From an uncultured Opitutia bacterium (GTDB lineage Bacteria > Verrucomicrobiota > Verrucomicrobiia > Opitutales > UBA953), in NCBI GenBank assembly GCA_937875975.1, contig CALEEU010000074.1, positions 1 through 8,722 on the forward strand: a DNA stretch of 8,722 nt, given 5' to 3'. Shown piece after piece: positions 1-5,452 of this stretch. The position numbers and the translations under genes were made by a program. Within the stretch, counting starts at the first letter, position 1, and each line of letters begins with the position of its first letter. The notes beneath the pieces were generated by a model. The model made no database searches, had not been told where the DNA came from, and saw only the letters and a program-made list of their open reading frames with translations.

Positions 1-519
1 ACCGCCCGGTCGGTCGAACAGACCCTGAAGCACCGCCGGGCGCATTGTATCGAAGGCGCCATGGTGGCGGCCTTTGCGCTCTGGTTGCAGGGCCACCCTC
101 CCCTGCTCTTGGACTTCAGCGCCCACCAGGACATGGACCATGTCATCGCGCCCTTCCGGGTGAACGGCAAGTGGGGCGCCATCTCGAAGACTAACTACGT
201 CTGCCTCCGCTGGCGCGACCCTGTTTACCGCAGCGTCCGCGAGCTCGCGATGTCCTACTTCCACGAATACGCCAAAGGCCCGCGCAAGACCCTACGGAGC
301 TATTCCAAACCTTACGACCTGAGCCGCCTGCCGCCCGAGAAATGGGTGAACAATCCGAAAGACTGCTGGGAAATCGCCGATCTTATCACCGCGGCGCGGC
401 ATTACGAGATTGTCACGGACGCCGAAGCCAAGGCCTTGCGGCACCGCGATGATGTCGAGGTGCGCTCGGATAAAATCACCGTCTTCCCAATCCCGAAGTG
501 GAAGCGCCAACGGCTCTGA
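1..519 (+). CDS. Transglutaminase-like cysteine protein, 3' part (start outside window)
   Basis: The reading frame is open to the left edge, and the 20 codons before the ATG at 61 read as conserved protein. The ATG at 61 is therefore probably internal and the gene is 5'-truncated by the window. Visible fragment: about 172 residues. A Cys in the context RRAHCIEGA (fragment residue 16) and a His in DMDHVIA (residue 47) sit at spacings expected of the Cys-His pair of transglutaminase-like/papain-fold proteins. They are followed by NGKWGAISKTN (about residues 55-65) and the RDPVYRS...ELAMSYFHEY stretch. The third triad residue, usually Asp about 15 residues after the His, is not obvious; Asn65 or a neighbour may stand in. 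This looks like an uncharacterised bacterial family with a transglutaminase-like core; substrate and activity are unknown. No signal peptide can be judged. It ends 6 bases from the convergent glycosyltransferase gene. The family call is from motif reading only. Confidence 0.6.
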   Translation, partial: TARSVEQTLKHRRAHCIEGAMVAAFALWLQGHPPLLLDFSAHQDMDHVIAPFRVNGKWGAISKTNYVCLRWRDPVYRSVRELAMSYFHEYAKGPRKTLRSYSKPYDLSRLPPEKWVNNPKDCWEIADLITAARHYEIVTDAEAKALRHRDDVEVRSDKITVFPIPKWKRQRL

Positions 520-525
520 GGGCGG

Positions 526-1254
526 TCAGCGCCGACCGTCGTACCAGATATCGCAGTTCTCCGGACGCTTCGCCGCGCGTCCGGCGGTGAACAACATGCG
601 AAAGAAGAAACGGGCCGCTTCGGTGAGCGTATAAAGCTTCAGCTTGCGCGAGGAAGTCTGGAGCGGATGGTCGGCGAGGATGACGAATCTGCGCCTGGTC
701 CGGCGAGCCAAGGACTTGAGCCGACGGCTCAGGAAGACCTCTTCGCCCGCGTAGTATTCGGTGCCGAAACCACCCGCCTCGCGGAACGCGGAGGCCTCGA
801 CCCAGACGCAAGAACCTGCGGCCCAGCGCACCAGGCGGCTCCAGAGGTTCCAGAATCCACAGACGGAACGGGCATAGCGCGGCGTGCCGGGTTCCAGTTC
901 GACCGTGCTGCCGCCGCCCAACGCCCGACCTGCGGCAATCTGGTCAGCAATGGCTGCAAAGAGTTCGATCGAAGGAGTCGAATCCGCGTCGATGAAGACC
1001 AGCCAATCTCCGGCGGCCACGCGCGCCCCCGCGTCCCGGGCTCGGCCGATCTGATTCACGGGCTCAAAGACGACCACCGCCCCAGCGGCGCGGGCGCAAG
1101 CCGCGGTGCCATCGGTCGAGTTGTTATCGCAGACCACGCATTCCCAGGTCCAGCCGCGGGAAAGAAAAGCCGCGGCCGCCACCTGCACGGACGCAAGCGT
1201 CGCGGGCAGGAGTTTTTCCTCGTTGAACGCCGGGATGACGACGGAGACGCGCAT
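526..1254 (-). CDS. Family 2 glycosyltransferase (GT-A fold), soluble
   Basis: This 242-residue protein has the classical GT2 layout. The N-terminal VVIPAFNEE (residues 5-13) starts the nucleotide-binding fold, DNNSTDGT (43-50) binds nucleotide-sugar, and a DAD motif (89-91, in FIDADST) coordinates the metal and sugar diphosphate. An acidic pair in AGEEVFLSRRL (about 171-172) fits the catalytic-base/ED position. It has no convincing membrane segment, so it is likely cytosolic or peripherally membrane-bound. It would transfer a sugar from an NDP-sugar to an unknown acceptor; donor and acceptor cannot be read from sequence. It is the last gene of the minus-strand cluster, starting 15 bases after the ROK kinase stop, with a GAGGG Shine-Dalgarno-like stretch overlapping that stop. 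Context with a sugar kinase and a mannose-phosphate-isomerase-type cupin suggests a role in glycan or glycolipid synthesis, but this is inference. Confidence 0.85.
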   Translation of the reverse strand: MRVSVVIPAFNEEKLLPATLASVQVAAAAFLSRGWTWECVVCDNNSTDGTAACARAAGAVVVFEPVNQIGRARDAGARVAAGDWLVFIDADSTPSIELFAAIADQIAAGRALGGGSTVELEPGTPRYARSVCGFWNLWSRLVRWAAGSCVWVEASAFREAGGFGTEYYAGEEVFLSRRLKSLARRTRRRFVILADHPLQTSSRKLKLYTLTEAARFFFRMLFTAGRAAKRPENCDIWYDGRR

Positions 1255-1263
1255 CGCGACGAG

Positions 1264-1268
1264 GCGCC
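1264..1268 (-). promoter_or_regulatory. Shine-Dalgarno-like site of the glycosyltransferase gene
   Basis: On the minus strand the sequence just upstream of the ATG at 1254 reads TGAGGGCGCCTCGTCGCG. The purine run follows directly from, and partly shares bases with, the TGA stop of the upstream kinase. This is one of only two purine-rich ribosome-binding candidates I can find in the window. It supports the chosen start and suggests reinitiation or coupling after the kinase. Confidence 0.35.
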
Positions 1269-1269
1269 C

Positions 1270-2232
1270 TCAGCTGACGTGCTCGAAGGCGCAGGCCGCC
1301 GCGCCGACGACGCCGACGTTGCCGCCGAGGCCGGCCGGGACGATCGTGCAGACCGCCGAGAGGCGCGGGAAGGCGTAGTTGTTGGCGCTCTTGCGCATCG
1401 GGACGAAGAGCGAGTCGCCGGCCGCGGTGACGCCGCCGCCGACCACGATCACGTCGGGATTGAAAGTGTTGATCACCGCACCGAGGCCGCGACCGAGGTA
1501 GTTGATCGACTCCGCCCAGATCTCATTGGCGAGCGCGTCGCCTTCGGCCATCGCCTGGAAGAGGTGGTGCGTCGTGACCTGGTCGATGCTGCCGGCGAAC
1601 TTGACGATGCTCGAAGGGCGGCCGGCCGTGAGCGCTTCGCGGGTGCGGCGCGCAATGGCCGTACCGGAGGCGTAGACTTCCCAGCAGCCAGGATTGCCGC
1701 AACCGCAGCGGGGGCCGTCCATCGTGAGCGGGATGTGACCGAGCTCGGCCGCGTTACCGTTGGAGCCGCGCATCAGGCGACCGTCGATGACCGCGCCGCC
1801 GCCGATGCCGGTGGAGACCGTGATGTAGACGACGTTCTTCTTGCCCTTGCCGGCGCCGAAGCGGTATTCGCCGAGCGCGGCGGCGTTGCAGTCGTTATCA
1901 ATGCGCGTGGGTAGGCCGCCGAAGGAATTGCTCAGGAAATCCGTGATCGGGAAGCCGGTCCAACCCGGGAGGTTGGGCGAGCCGTCGACGCAGCCACGGG
2001 CGATGTCGAGCGGCCCCGGAGAAGCCACGCCGATAGCGACGAAGTCGACCGGCTTGAGCTTCAGCTCGGCGAGCAGCTGGTGGGCGGCTTCAGCGACGCG
2101 CTCGCAGGCCTGCTGCGGTCCCTTTTCGGCGAACGTCTCGACGCGGCCGGAGCCGAGCACGGTGCCGTCCTGGTTGACGACGCCGAAGGCGAATTTCGTG
2201 CCGCCGAGGTCAAAGGCCAAAACTTTGCGCAT
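1270..2232 (-). CDS. ROK family sugar kinase (glucokinase/fructokinase type)
   Basis: This protein phosphorylates a hexose (glucose, fructose, mannose or an N-acyl hexosamine) with ATP in the cytosol. Numbered from the Met at 2232 (320 residues, usual for the family): phosphate-binding DLGGTKFAFG (8-17), ASPGPLD (70-76), the ROK signature IDNDCNAAALGEY (111-123) with Asp114 as likely catalytic base, STGIGGG (140-146), and the zinc site made of His166 (GHIPL) and CGCGNPGC (Cys176, 178, 183) followed by Glu185. All key residues are present. An in-frame ATG 42 bases upstream (2274) would add 14 residues (MTFRDPPATDPSIP) and overlap the cupin gene by 29 bases. I prefer 2232 because MRKVLAFDLGGTK is the normal family N-terminus and leaves a 13-base gap. 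Neither start has a good ribosome site. It lies between the cupin isomerase and GT2 genes, fitting a hexose-phosphate supply role. No helix-turn-helix is present, so it is an enzyme rather than a ROK repressor. The exact substrate is unknown. Confidence 0.88.
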   Translation of the reverse strand: MRKVLAFDLGGTKFAFGVVNQDGTVLGSGRVETFAEKGPQQACERVAEAAHQLLAELKLKPVDFVAIGVASPGPLDIARGCVDGSPNLPGWTGFPITDFLSNSFGGLPTRIDNDCNAAALGEYRFGAGKGKKNVVYITVSTGIGGGAVIDGRLMRGSNGNAAELGHIPLTMDGPRCGCGNPGCWEVYASGTAIARRTREALTAGRPSSIVKFAGSIDQVTTHHLFQAMAEGDALANEIWAESINYLGRGLGAVINTFNPDVIVVGGGVTAAGDSLFVPMRKSANNYAFPRLSAVCTIVPAGLGGNVGVVGAAACAFEHVS

Positions 2233-2245
2233 AGGAATAGAAGGG

Positions 2246-2647
2246 TCAGTCGCGGGCGGGTCGCGAAAAGTCATCCTGTAGGCGGACGACGTCGGTCAGG
2301 TCAGGCGTAGAGACTTCGAGCAGTACGCTGTCTTCGAGGGCCTCGAAGCGGTGGATCGTGCAGGCCGGGATATGGACCGACTGGCCGGGCAGCCAGGCGC
2401 GCTGGTCGGCGGACGTGACGAGGGCGGTGGACGGCGTCTCGCCGGCGGCGAGGGCGCGGAAGGTCAGGAGCATCTTGCCGGAGACCAAGTACAGCGTCTC
2501 CGTCTTGCGCTCGTGATACTGTAAGCTGAGGCGTCGGCCCTGCTTCACTTCCAGCACCTTACCGGCGTAGGCGGCTTGATCGGCATACCAGATTTCGCGG
2601 CCCCACGGCTTTTCCACGATCTTGGGGGTGTGCAACGGTTCGGTCAT
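2246..2647 (-). CDS. Stand-alone cupin, type II mannose-6-phosphate isomerase-like
   Basis: This 133-residue single-domain cupin resembles the C-terminal isomerase domain of AlgA/ManC bifunctional enzymes, without the GDP-mannose pyrophosphorylase part. Family marks are KPWGREIWYA (13-22), GKVLEVKQGRRLSLQYHERKTE (29-50; metal ligands probably Gln43, His45 and Glu50), VHIPACTIHRFEA (91-103; His99 the fourth ligand), and a terminal STPDLTDVVRLQDDF (113-127), a hallmark of the PMI-type cupins. Expected reaction: mannose-6-phosphate to fructose-6-phosphate, metal-dependent and cytosolic. It is followed by the ROK kinase gene, so the pair could phosphorylate and isomerise mannose, or supply mannose-6-phosphate for glycan synthesis. 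It starts 27 bases after the SRAP gene stop, with no clear Shine-Dalgarno. Other cupins of this type act on other sugars or have no known enzyme activity, so the substrate is inferred. Confidence 0.8.
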   Translation of the reverse strand: MTEPLHTPKIVEKPWGREIWYADQAAYAGKVLEVKQGRRLSLQYHERKTETLYLVSGKMLLTFRALAAGETPSTALVTSADQRAWLPGQSVHIPACTIHRFEALEDSVLLEVSTPDLTDVVRLQDDFSRPARD

Positions 2648-2674
2648 GCCGTTGTTCTGTCGAAAAACGCCAGG

Positions 2675-3376
2675 TTAGCCAAGCAAATCCCCGAAGAAGT
2701 CCGGCTGATCCATCGCGCCGACCAAGGGGCGGACGAGGTGCTTGGCGTCGACCGCGACGCGGTTGACATCGGGTGAGACGCGATGGAGCGAGAGCGTACG
2801 GTCGGGCGCGGTCACGGTGAGGGCGGCGAAATCATCCGGCGTGAACGCGCGTTCGGAAAGCCAGGCCTGTCTGGCGGGGCCCGTGAGCACGACCGGCATC
2901 CGCGAATGGACTTCGCCCGCTTCGCGATTCGGCGCCACCGTCACCAGGCAGAGCGTCCGGCGCGACGTGCCGTCGGCGGCGAGGTGGAGCGACCAGAGAC
3001 CGCCGACCGCGAGCGGGCCGCCATCGGCCGCGCGGAAATAATACGGGGACTTCAGCTTCCCCTCCGTCTTCCATTCGTAATAGCCGTCGATCGGGATGAC
3101 GCAGCGGCGGTGACGGGCTGAGTCACGGAACGTCGGGCGATCGAAGATCCCTTCCGCCCGGGCATTGGCGTGGCCTGCTTGTTCGTCGGCCGGCGCCCAG
3201 GCCGGCACGAAGCCCCACGGGAGCGCTTCGGTGCGGAGCACGCCTTGCTCGCGTCGGACGGAGACCAGCGGCGTGCCGGGCGAGATATTATAACGCGGCG
3301 AGACCTCGGCCGGCGGTGCCGCGAGGTTTTTGACGATCTCCTCCCAGCGTGAGAACTGGGTAACGCGGCCGCACAT
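2675..3376 (-). CDS. yedK: SRAP domain protein (YedK/HMCES type), abasic-site DNA-protein crosslinker
   Basis: This 233-residue protein shows the full SOS-response-associated peptidase pattern. The start is MCGRVTQF, so Cys2 becomes N-terminal after Met removal and forms the thiazolidine crosslink with abasic sites in single-stranded DNA. Further marks are PRYNISPGTP (27-36), LPWGFVPAWA (52-61), NARAEGIFDRPTFRD (71-85; Asn71 being the conserved active-site Asn), CVIPIDGYYEWK (92-103; Glu101 the catalytic Glu), LAVGGLW (122-128), and HSRMPVVL (157-164; His157). All four active-site residues are present, so it should be functional. It protects abasic sites at replication forks in known members. 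It lies 13 bases after the membrane-protein gene and 27 before the cupin gene. I see no LexA-like box, and the shared operon has no obvious DNA-repair link. Confidence 0.95.
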   Translation of the reverse strand: MCGRVTQFSRWEEIVKNLAAPPAEVSPRYNISPGTPLVSVRREQGVLRTEALPWGFVPAWAPADEQAGHANARAEGIFDRPTFRDSARHRRCVIPIDGYYEWKTEGKLKSPYYFRAADGGPLAVGGLWSLHLAADGTSRRTLCLVTVAPNREAGEVHSRMPVVLTGPARQAWLSERAFTPDDFAALTVTAPDRTLSLHRVSPDVNRVAVDAKHLVRPLVGAMDQPDFFGDLLG

Positions 3377-3389
3377 GCGATCGGTCTGC

Positions 3390-3776
3390 TCAGGCCTTCG
3401 GAGGCAAGACGGGCGGGCGGCTGGCGGTGCCGCTGGCGCGCAGGGAGTTCAGCACGACGAGGTTGATCAGGTGCATCACGCCGAGGACGACGATCACCAC
3501 ACCGACGGACTTGCTGAGATGTTCGACGACCTCGATGCCGGTCTTCGGATGCTCCTTCGAAGAAAGGAAGAGGAGCATGAAGCCCGCGTTCACCAGGTAG
3601 AAGCCGATGATCAGCAGGTTGTTGACCGAGTCGGCCATCGTCTCGTTGCCATGGAAGGCCTCGAGGAGAAACGGGCGTCCGCTGCGGAAGAGCGTGCGGC
3701 CGACCCAGATCGTGACGGAGAGCGAAACCAAAAGATAGATGCCGTATTCGAGATAGGTCAGCGAATCGTTGTCCAT
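3390..3776 (-). CDS. Small integral membrane protein, three predicted helices, function unknown
   Basis: This 128-residue hydrophobic protein has three likely transmembrane helices at about residues 8-29, 51-72 and 88-110. A conserved-looking loop (WVGRTLFRSGRPFLLEAFHGNE, 24-45) lies between helices 1 and 2, and a short proline-rich polar tail follows helix 3. The loop residues GRTLFRSGRPFLLEAF.GN...ADSVNNLL and the MHLINLVVL end look like a recognisable family rather than random hydrophobic sequence. I have an impression of similar uncharacterised proteins in other phyla but cannot name the family. It has no signal peptide cleavage site, enzyme motif or transporter signature. It sits 51 bases after slyX and 13 bases before the SRAP gene, in the same direction. 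No Shine-Dalgarno is visible. The gene is well supported; the function is not. Confidence 0.75.
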   Translation of the reverse strand: MDNDSLTYLEYGIYLLVSLSVTIWVGRTLFRSGRPFLLEAFHGNETMADSVNNLLIIGFYLVNAGFMLLFLSSKEHPKTGIEVVEHLSKSVGVVIVVLGVMHLINLVVLNSLRASGTASRPPVLPPKA

Positions 3777-3827
3777 ATCCAGAGCCTATGGCGACCGCGA
3801 CCGGCCTCAAATCCTAAAACCGATCGC

Positions 3828-4031
3828 TTACCAATGCGGCGGGCGCTCGTCGGCGGGCGGGGCCTGGTCGCCGGCGTCGGCGGACTGGCTTAGCTTGGCT
3901 TCAGTACGGGCTAGGCGATCGGACAGCTTGGAAACCTCCCGGGAAAGCTCGAGGATGACCCGGTCCTGCTGCTCCACGTGGCGCTGGAGGAAAGTCAGGC
4001 GTTCTTCGAGGTCGTGTAGCCGGGAATCCAT
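3828..4031 (-). CDS. slyX: SlyX family small coiled-coil protein
   Basis: This 67-residue protein starts MDSRLHDLEERLTFLQRHVE, continues as one heptad-rich coiled coil to about residue 49 (hydrophobic positions in LEERL, LQRHV, VILEL, VSKLSDRL), then has a short linker and ends DERPPHW. Enterobacterial SlyX has the same plan and size and ends in PPPHY. The match at both ends, including the aromatic last residue, makes the assignment good. Its biochemical role is unknown, though it was first noted next to slyD in Escherichia coli. The frame stays open upstream to an ATG at 4169, but those 46 extra codons are proline- and glycine-rich, do not match SlyX, and would overlap the divergent gene at 4160. 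I therefore use the ATG at 4031. It heads the minus-strand cluster and is divergent from the TonB-like gene. Confidence 0.82.
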   Translation of the reverse strand: MDSRLHDLEERLTFLQRHVEQQDRVILELSREVSKLSDRLARTEAKLSQSADAGDQAPPADERPPHW

Positions 4032-4159
4032 GGAATGGAAGATGGTGGCAAGGGCGGGCGGGGCAAGCCGATGCCAGCCGCATATGAGTATTACGCCAGC
4101 CGGGGGCGGCTGACTGGTTTTCGGATTGTGTCCCCACGGGCTCACTGTGGAATCCTTGT
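4032..4159. promoter_or_regulatory. Divergent intergenic region with likely promoters and short repeats
   Basis: This 128-base spacer separates slyX (-) from the TonB-like gene (+), so promoters in both directions are expected here. The only AT-rich stretch is around 4081-4094 (CATATGAGTATTAC), which could carry -10-type hexamers on either strand (TAATAC on the minus strand, TATGAG or TATTAC on the plus strand). No convincing -35 partner is visible for a sigma-70 consensus. Flanking it are two perfect copies of GCCAGCCG (4073-4080 and 4095-4102), a one-mismatch copy GCAAGCCG (4063-4070), and a complementary GGCTG at 4108-4112. The promoter call rests mainly on gene orientation. Confidence 0.35.
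4063..4112. repeat. Short direct repeats GCCAGCCG and an imperfect hairpin in the divergent spacer
   Basis: GCAAGCCG (4063), GCCAGCCG (4073) and GCCAGCCG (4095) start 10 and 22 bases apart, close to one and two helical turns, and they bracket the AT-rich island. The last copy runs into GGGGGC and then GGCTG (4108-4112), giving a 5-base stem (CAGCC/GGCTG) with a 6-base loop. A regulator-binding array is possible. In GC-rich DNA, 8-mers with these bases also recur by chance. Confidence 0.3.
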
Positions 4160-5452
4160 ATGTCCGCACCCCAGGACGAATCCGCGGAGGCGTCCCCCTC
4201 GACGCCGCTGCATCGACCTAACCGTACGCTCTGGCAACGGCTCGGCGGGGAAGGCTTGGCGCTTTCCGTCCTCCTCCACATTTTATTGGTGATCATCGCC
4301 ATCGTCTGGGTCGTCTCGACCGTGACGGATCTCTCCGGGAAAAAGGACCCTAACACTTTCGCGACCGGCGCGGGTGGCGGCAGCGGCGGCCCGAAGGCCA
4401 AGGAGTACAAGACCAAGCTGCAGCCGAAGAACGTGAAGTCGCTGACGAAGACCAGCTCGCGCATCACCAGCAAGAACGCCAACGCGACGATGGCCGTGAG
4501 CAGCCTGCCGAGCCTGACCAATCCGCTGGCCACCGCCGGGGCCATCGGCGGAGGCAGCTCGAAGGGCTTCGGCGGGGGTTCGGGCGGCGGCATCGGCGCA
4601 GGCAAGGGCACCGGCGTCGGCGGCGGGCGTAATTTCGTCTCCTTGTTCGGCATGAAGGGCTCCGGGGCCGGCACGGGCGGGCTCATCGGCACGCTCTACG
4701 ACCTCAAGCAGACCGCGAACCGCCAGCCCACCGCGGCCGCGCCCGCGGTCACCGGCATCCCGCCGTACCGCGCGTCGGTCCGGGAATTCCTCGAGAGCGG
4801 CTGGAGCGCGGGACGCCTGCAGAAGTTCTTCAAGTCGCCCGACAAGCTCGTCTCCGGCCAGCTCTTCATCACGGGCCGCTCGGCCAATGACGCCCCCAAG
4901 GCCTTCGAAGTGGAGAAGCTGATGAAGCCCTCGCGCTGGCTCGTGCATTACCGCTGCTACGTGGAGATGCCCAGCTCGCTGCCCTTCCGTTTCGTCGGTT
5001 CGGGCGACGACTTCCTCATCGTGCGCTGGAACCGCCGGATCGCCCTCGACGACGGCTACGAGACCTACTTCAGCGGACGGGACGGCAACTACAAGGACTT
5101 CGGCGTCAAGGTCTCGAAGGAATACAAGGTCGACCGCCGGCCCGGCGGGCTGCACCGCCTGAAGGCCGGCCCGTGGCTGCAGGTGACCAAGGGCACGAAG
5201 GTGCCGGTCGAAGTGCTCATCGGCGAGACCCCGGGGGGCGTCTTCGACTGCTACCTCGCGATCGAGGTGGCGAAGTCGAACAAACAGGTCAACGGCCAGT
5301 ACGAAGGCGAAGGGAAGCTGAAGCTCTTCCGCTGCAACGCCGACCCGCTGCCGGCCGGCATGGAGCGGGACAAGCGCGGCCTCAACATCGACATGGAAGC
5401 GAAGGGCTGGATCTTCAAGGTGACCGCCGACGCCAACACGGCCATCCGCTAA
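4160..5452 (+). CDS. TonB-like anchored protein: N-terminal TM, Gly-rich linker, PA14-like C-terminal domain
   Basis: This 430-residue protein has a cytoplasmic N-tail (1-31), a single hydrophobic helix at about 32-54 (LALSVLLHILLVIIAIVW core) preceded by basic residues, a periplasmic Lys/Ser/Thr stretch (55-125), a glycine-rich linker (about 128-176, repeats of GGG with Ser, Lys and Thr), and a globular region from about 178 to the end. The LSVLLHILLV anchor with an internal His resembles the membrane helix of TonB/TolA-type proteins that bind ExbB/ExbD. The globular part begins GTLYDLKQTANRQPT, and LPFRFVGSGDDFLIVRWNRRIALDDGY (274-300) reads like the core strands of a PA14 carbohydrate-binding fold; two cysteines lie near the end. 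It has no TonB C-terminal domain. No exbB/exbD or TonB-dependent receptor lies nearby. GTGGA about 10 bases before the ATG is a weak ribosome site. Its stop overlaps the convergent lactonase stop by 4 bases. Function unknown; periplasmic envelope role inferred. Confidence 0.7.
   Translation: MSAPQDESAEASPSTPLHRPNRTLWQRLGGEGLALSVLLHILLVIIAIVWVVSTVTDLSGKKDPNTFATGAGGGSGGPKAKEYKTKLQPKNVKSLTKTSSRITSKNANATMAVSSLPSLTNPLATAGAIGGGSSKGFGGGSGGGIGAGKGTGVGGGRNFVSLFGMKGSGAGTGGLIGTLYDLKQTANRQPTAAAPAVTGIPPYRASVREFLESGWSAGRLQKFFKSPDKLVSGQLFITGRSANDAPKAFEVEKLMKPSRWLVHYRCYVEMPSSLPFRFVGSGDDFLIVRWNRRIALDDGYETYFSGRDGNYKDFGVKVSKEYKVDRRPGGLHRLKAGPWLQVTKGTKVPVEVLIGETPGGVFDCYLAIEVAKSNKQVNGQYEGEGKLKLFRCNADPLPAGMERDKRGLNIDMEAKGWIFKVTADANTAIR

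Noticed and set aside
521..539. Hairpin CGGTC/GACCG (523-527 with 534-538) at the convergent junction after the transglutaminase-like gene, possible terminator
   Set aside because: The stem is only 5 bases with a 6-base loop and there is no T-run on either side, so it does not meet the pattern of an intrinsic terminator.
667..1914. Long open frame (415 codons) on the plus strand opposite the glycosyltransferase and ROK kinase genes
   Set aside because: Its translation is dominated by Arg, Ala, Asp and Gly with no motif or fold. The minus strand carries two clear enzyme families over the same bases. It is a GC-rich shadow frame.
4096..4121. Hairpin followed by TTTT upstream of the TonB-like gene, possible attenuator or terminator
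   Set aside because: The stem is short and can pair in two mutually exclusive ways, the T-run is only four bases, and no leader peptide or riboswitch-like structure is visible.
4032..4169. 46-codon N-terminal extension of SlyX starting at 4169
   Set aside because: The extra residues are proline-rich and unlike SlyX, would overlap the start of the divergent gene and would consume the whole intergenic region. The ATG at 4031 gives the standard family length.
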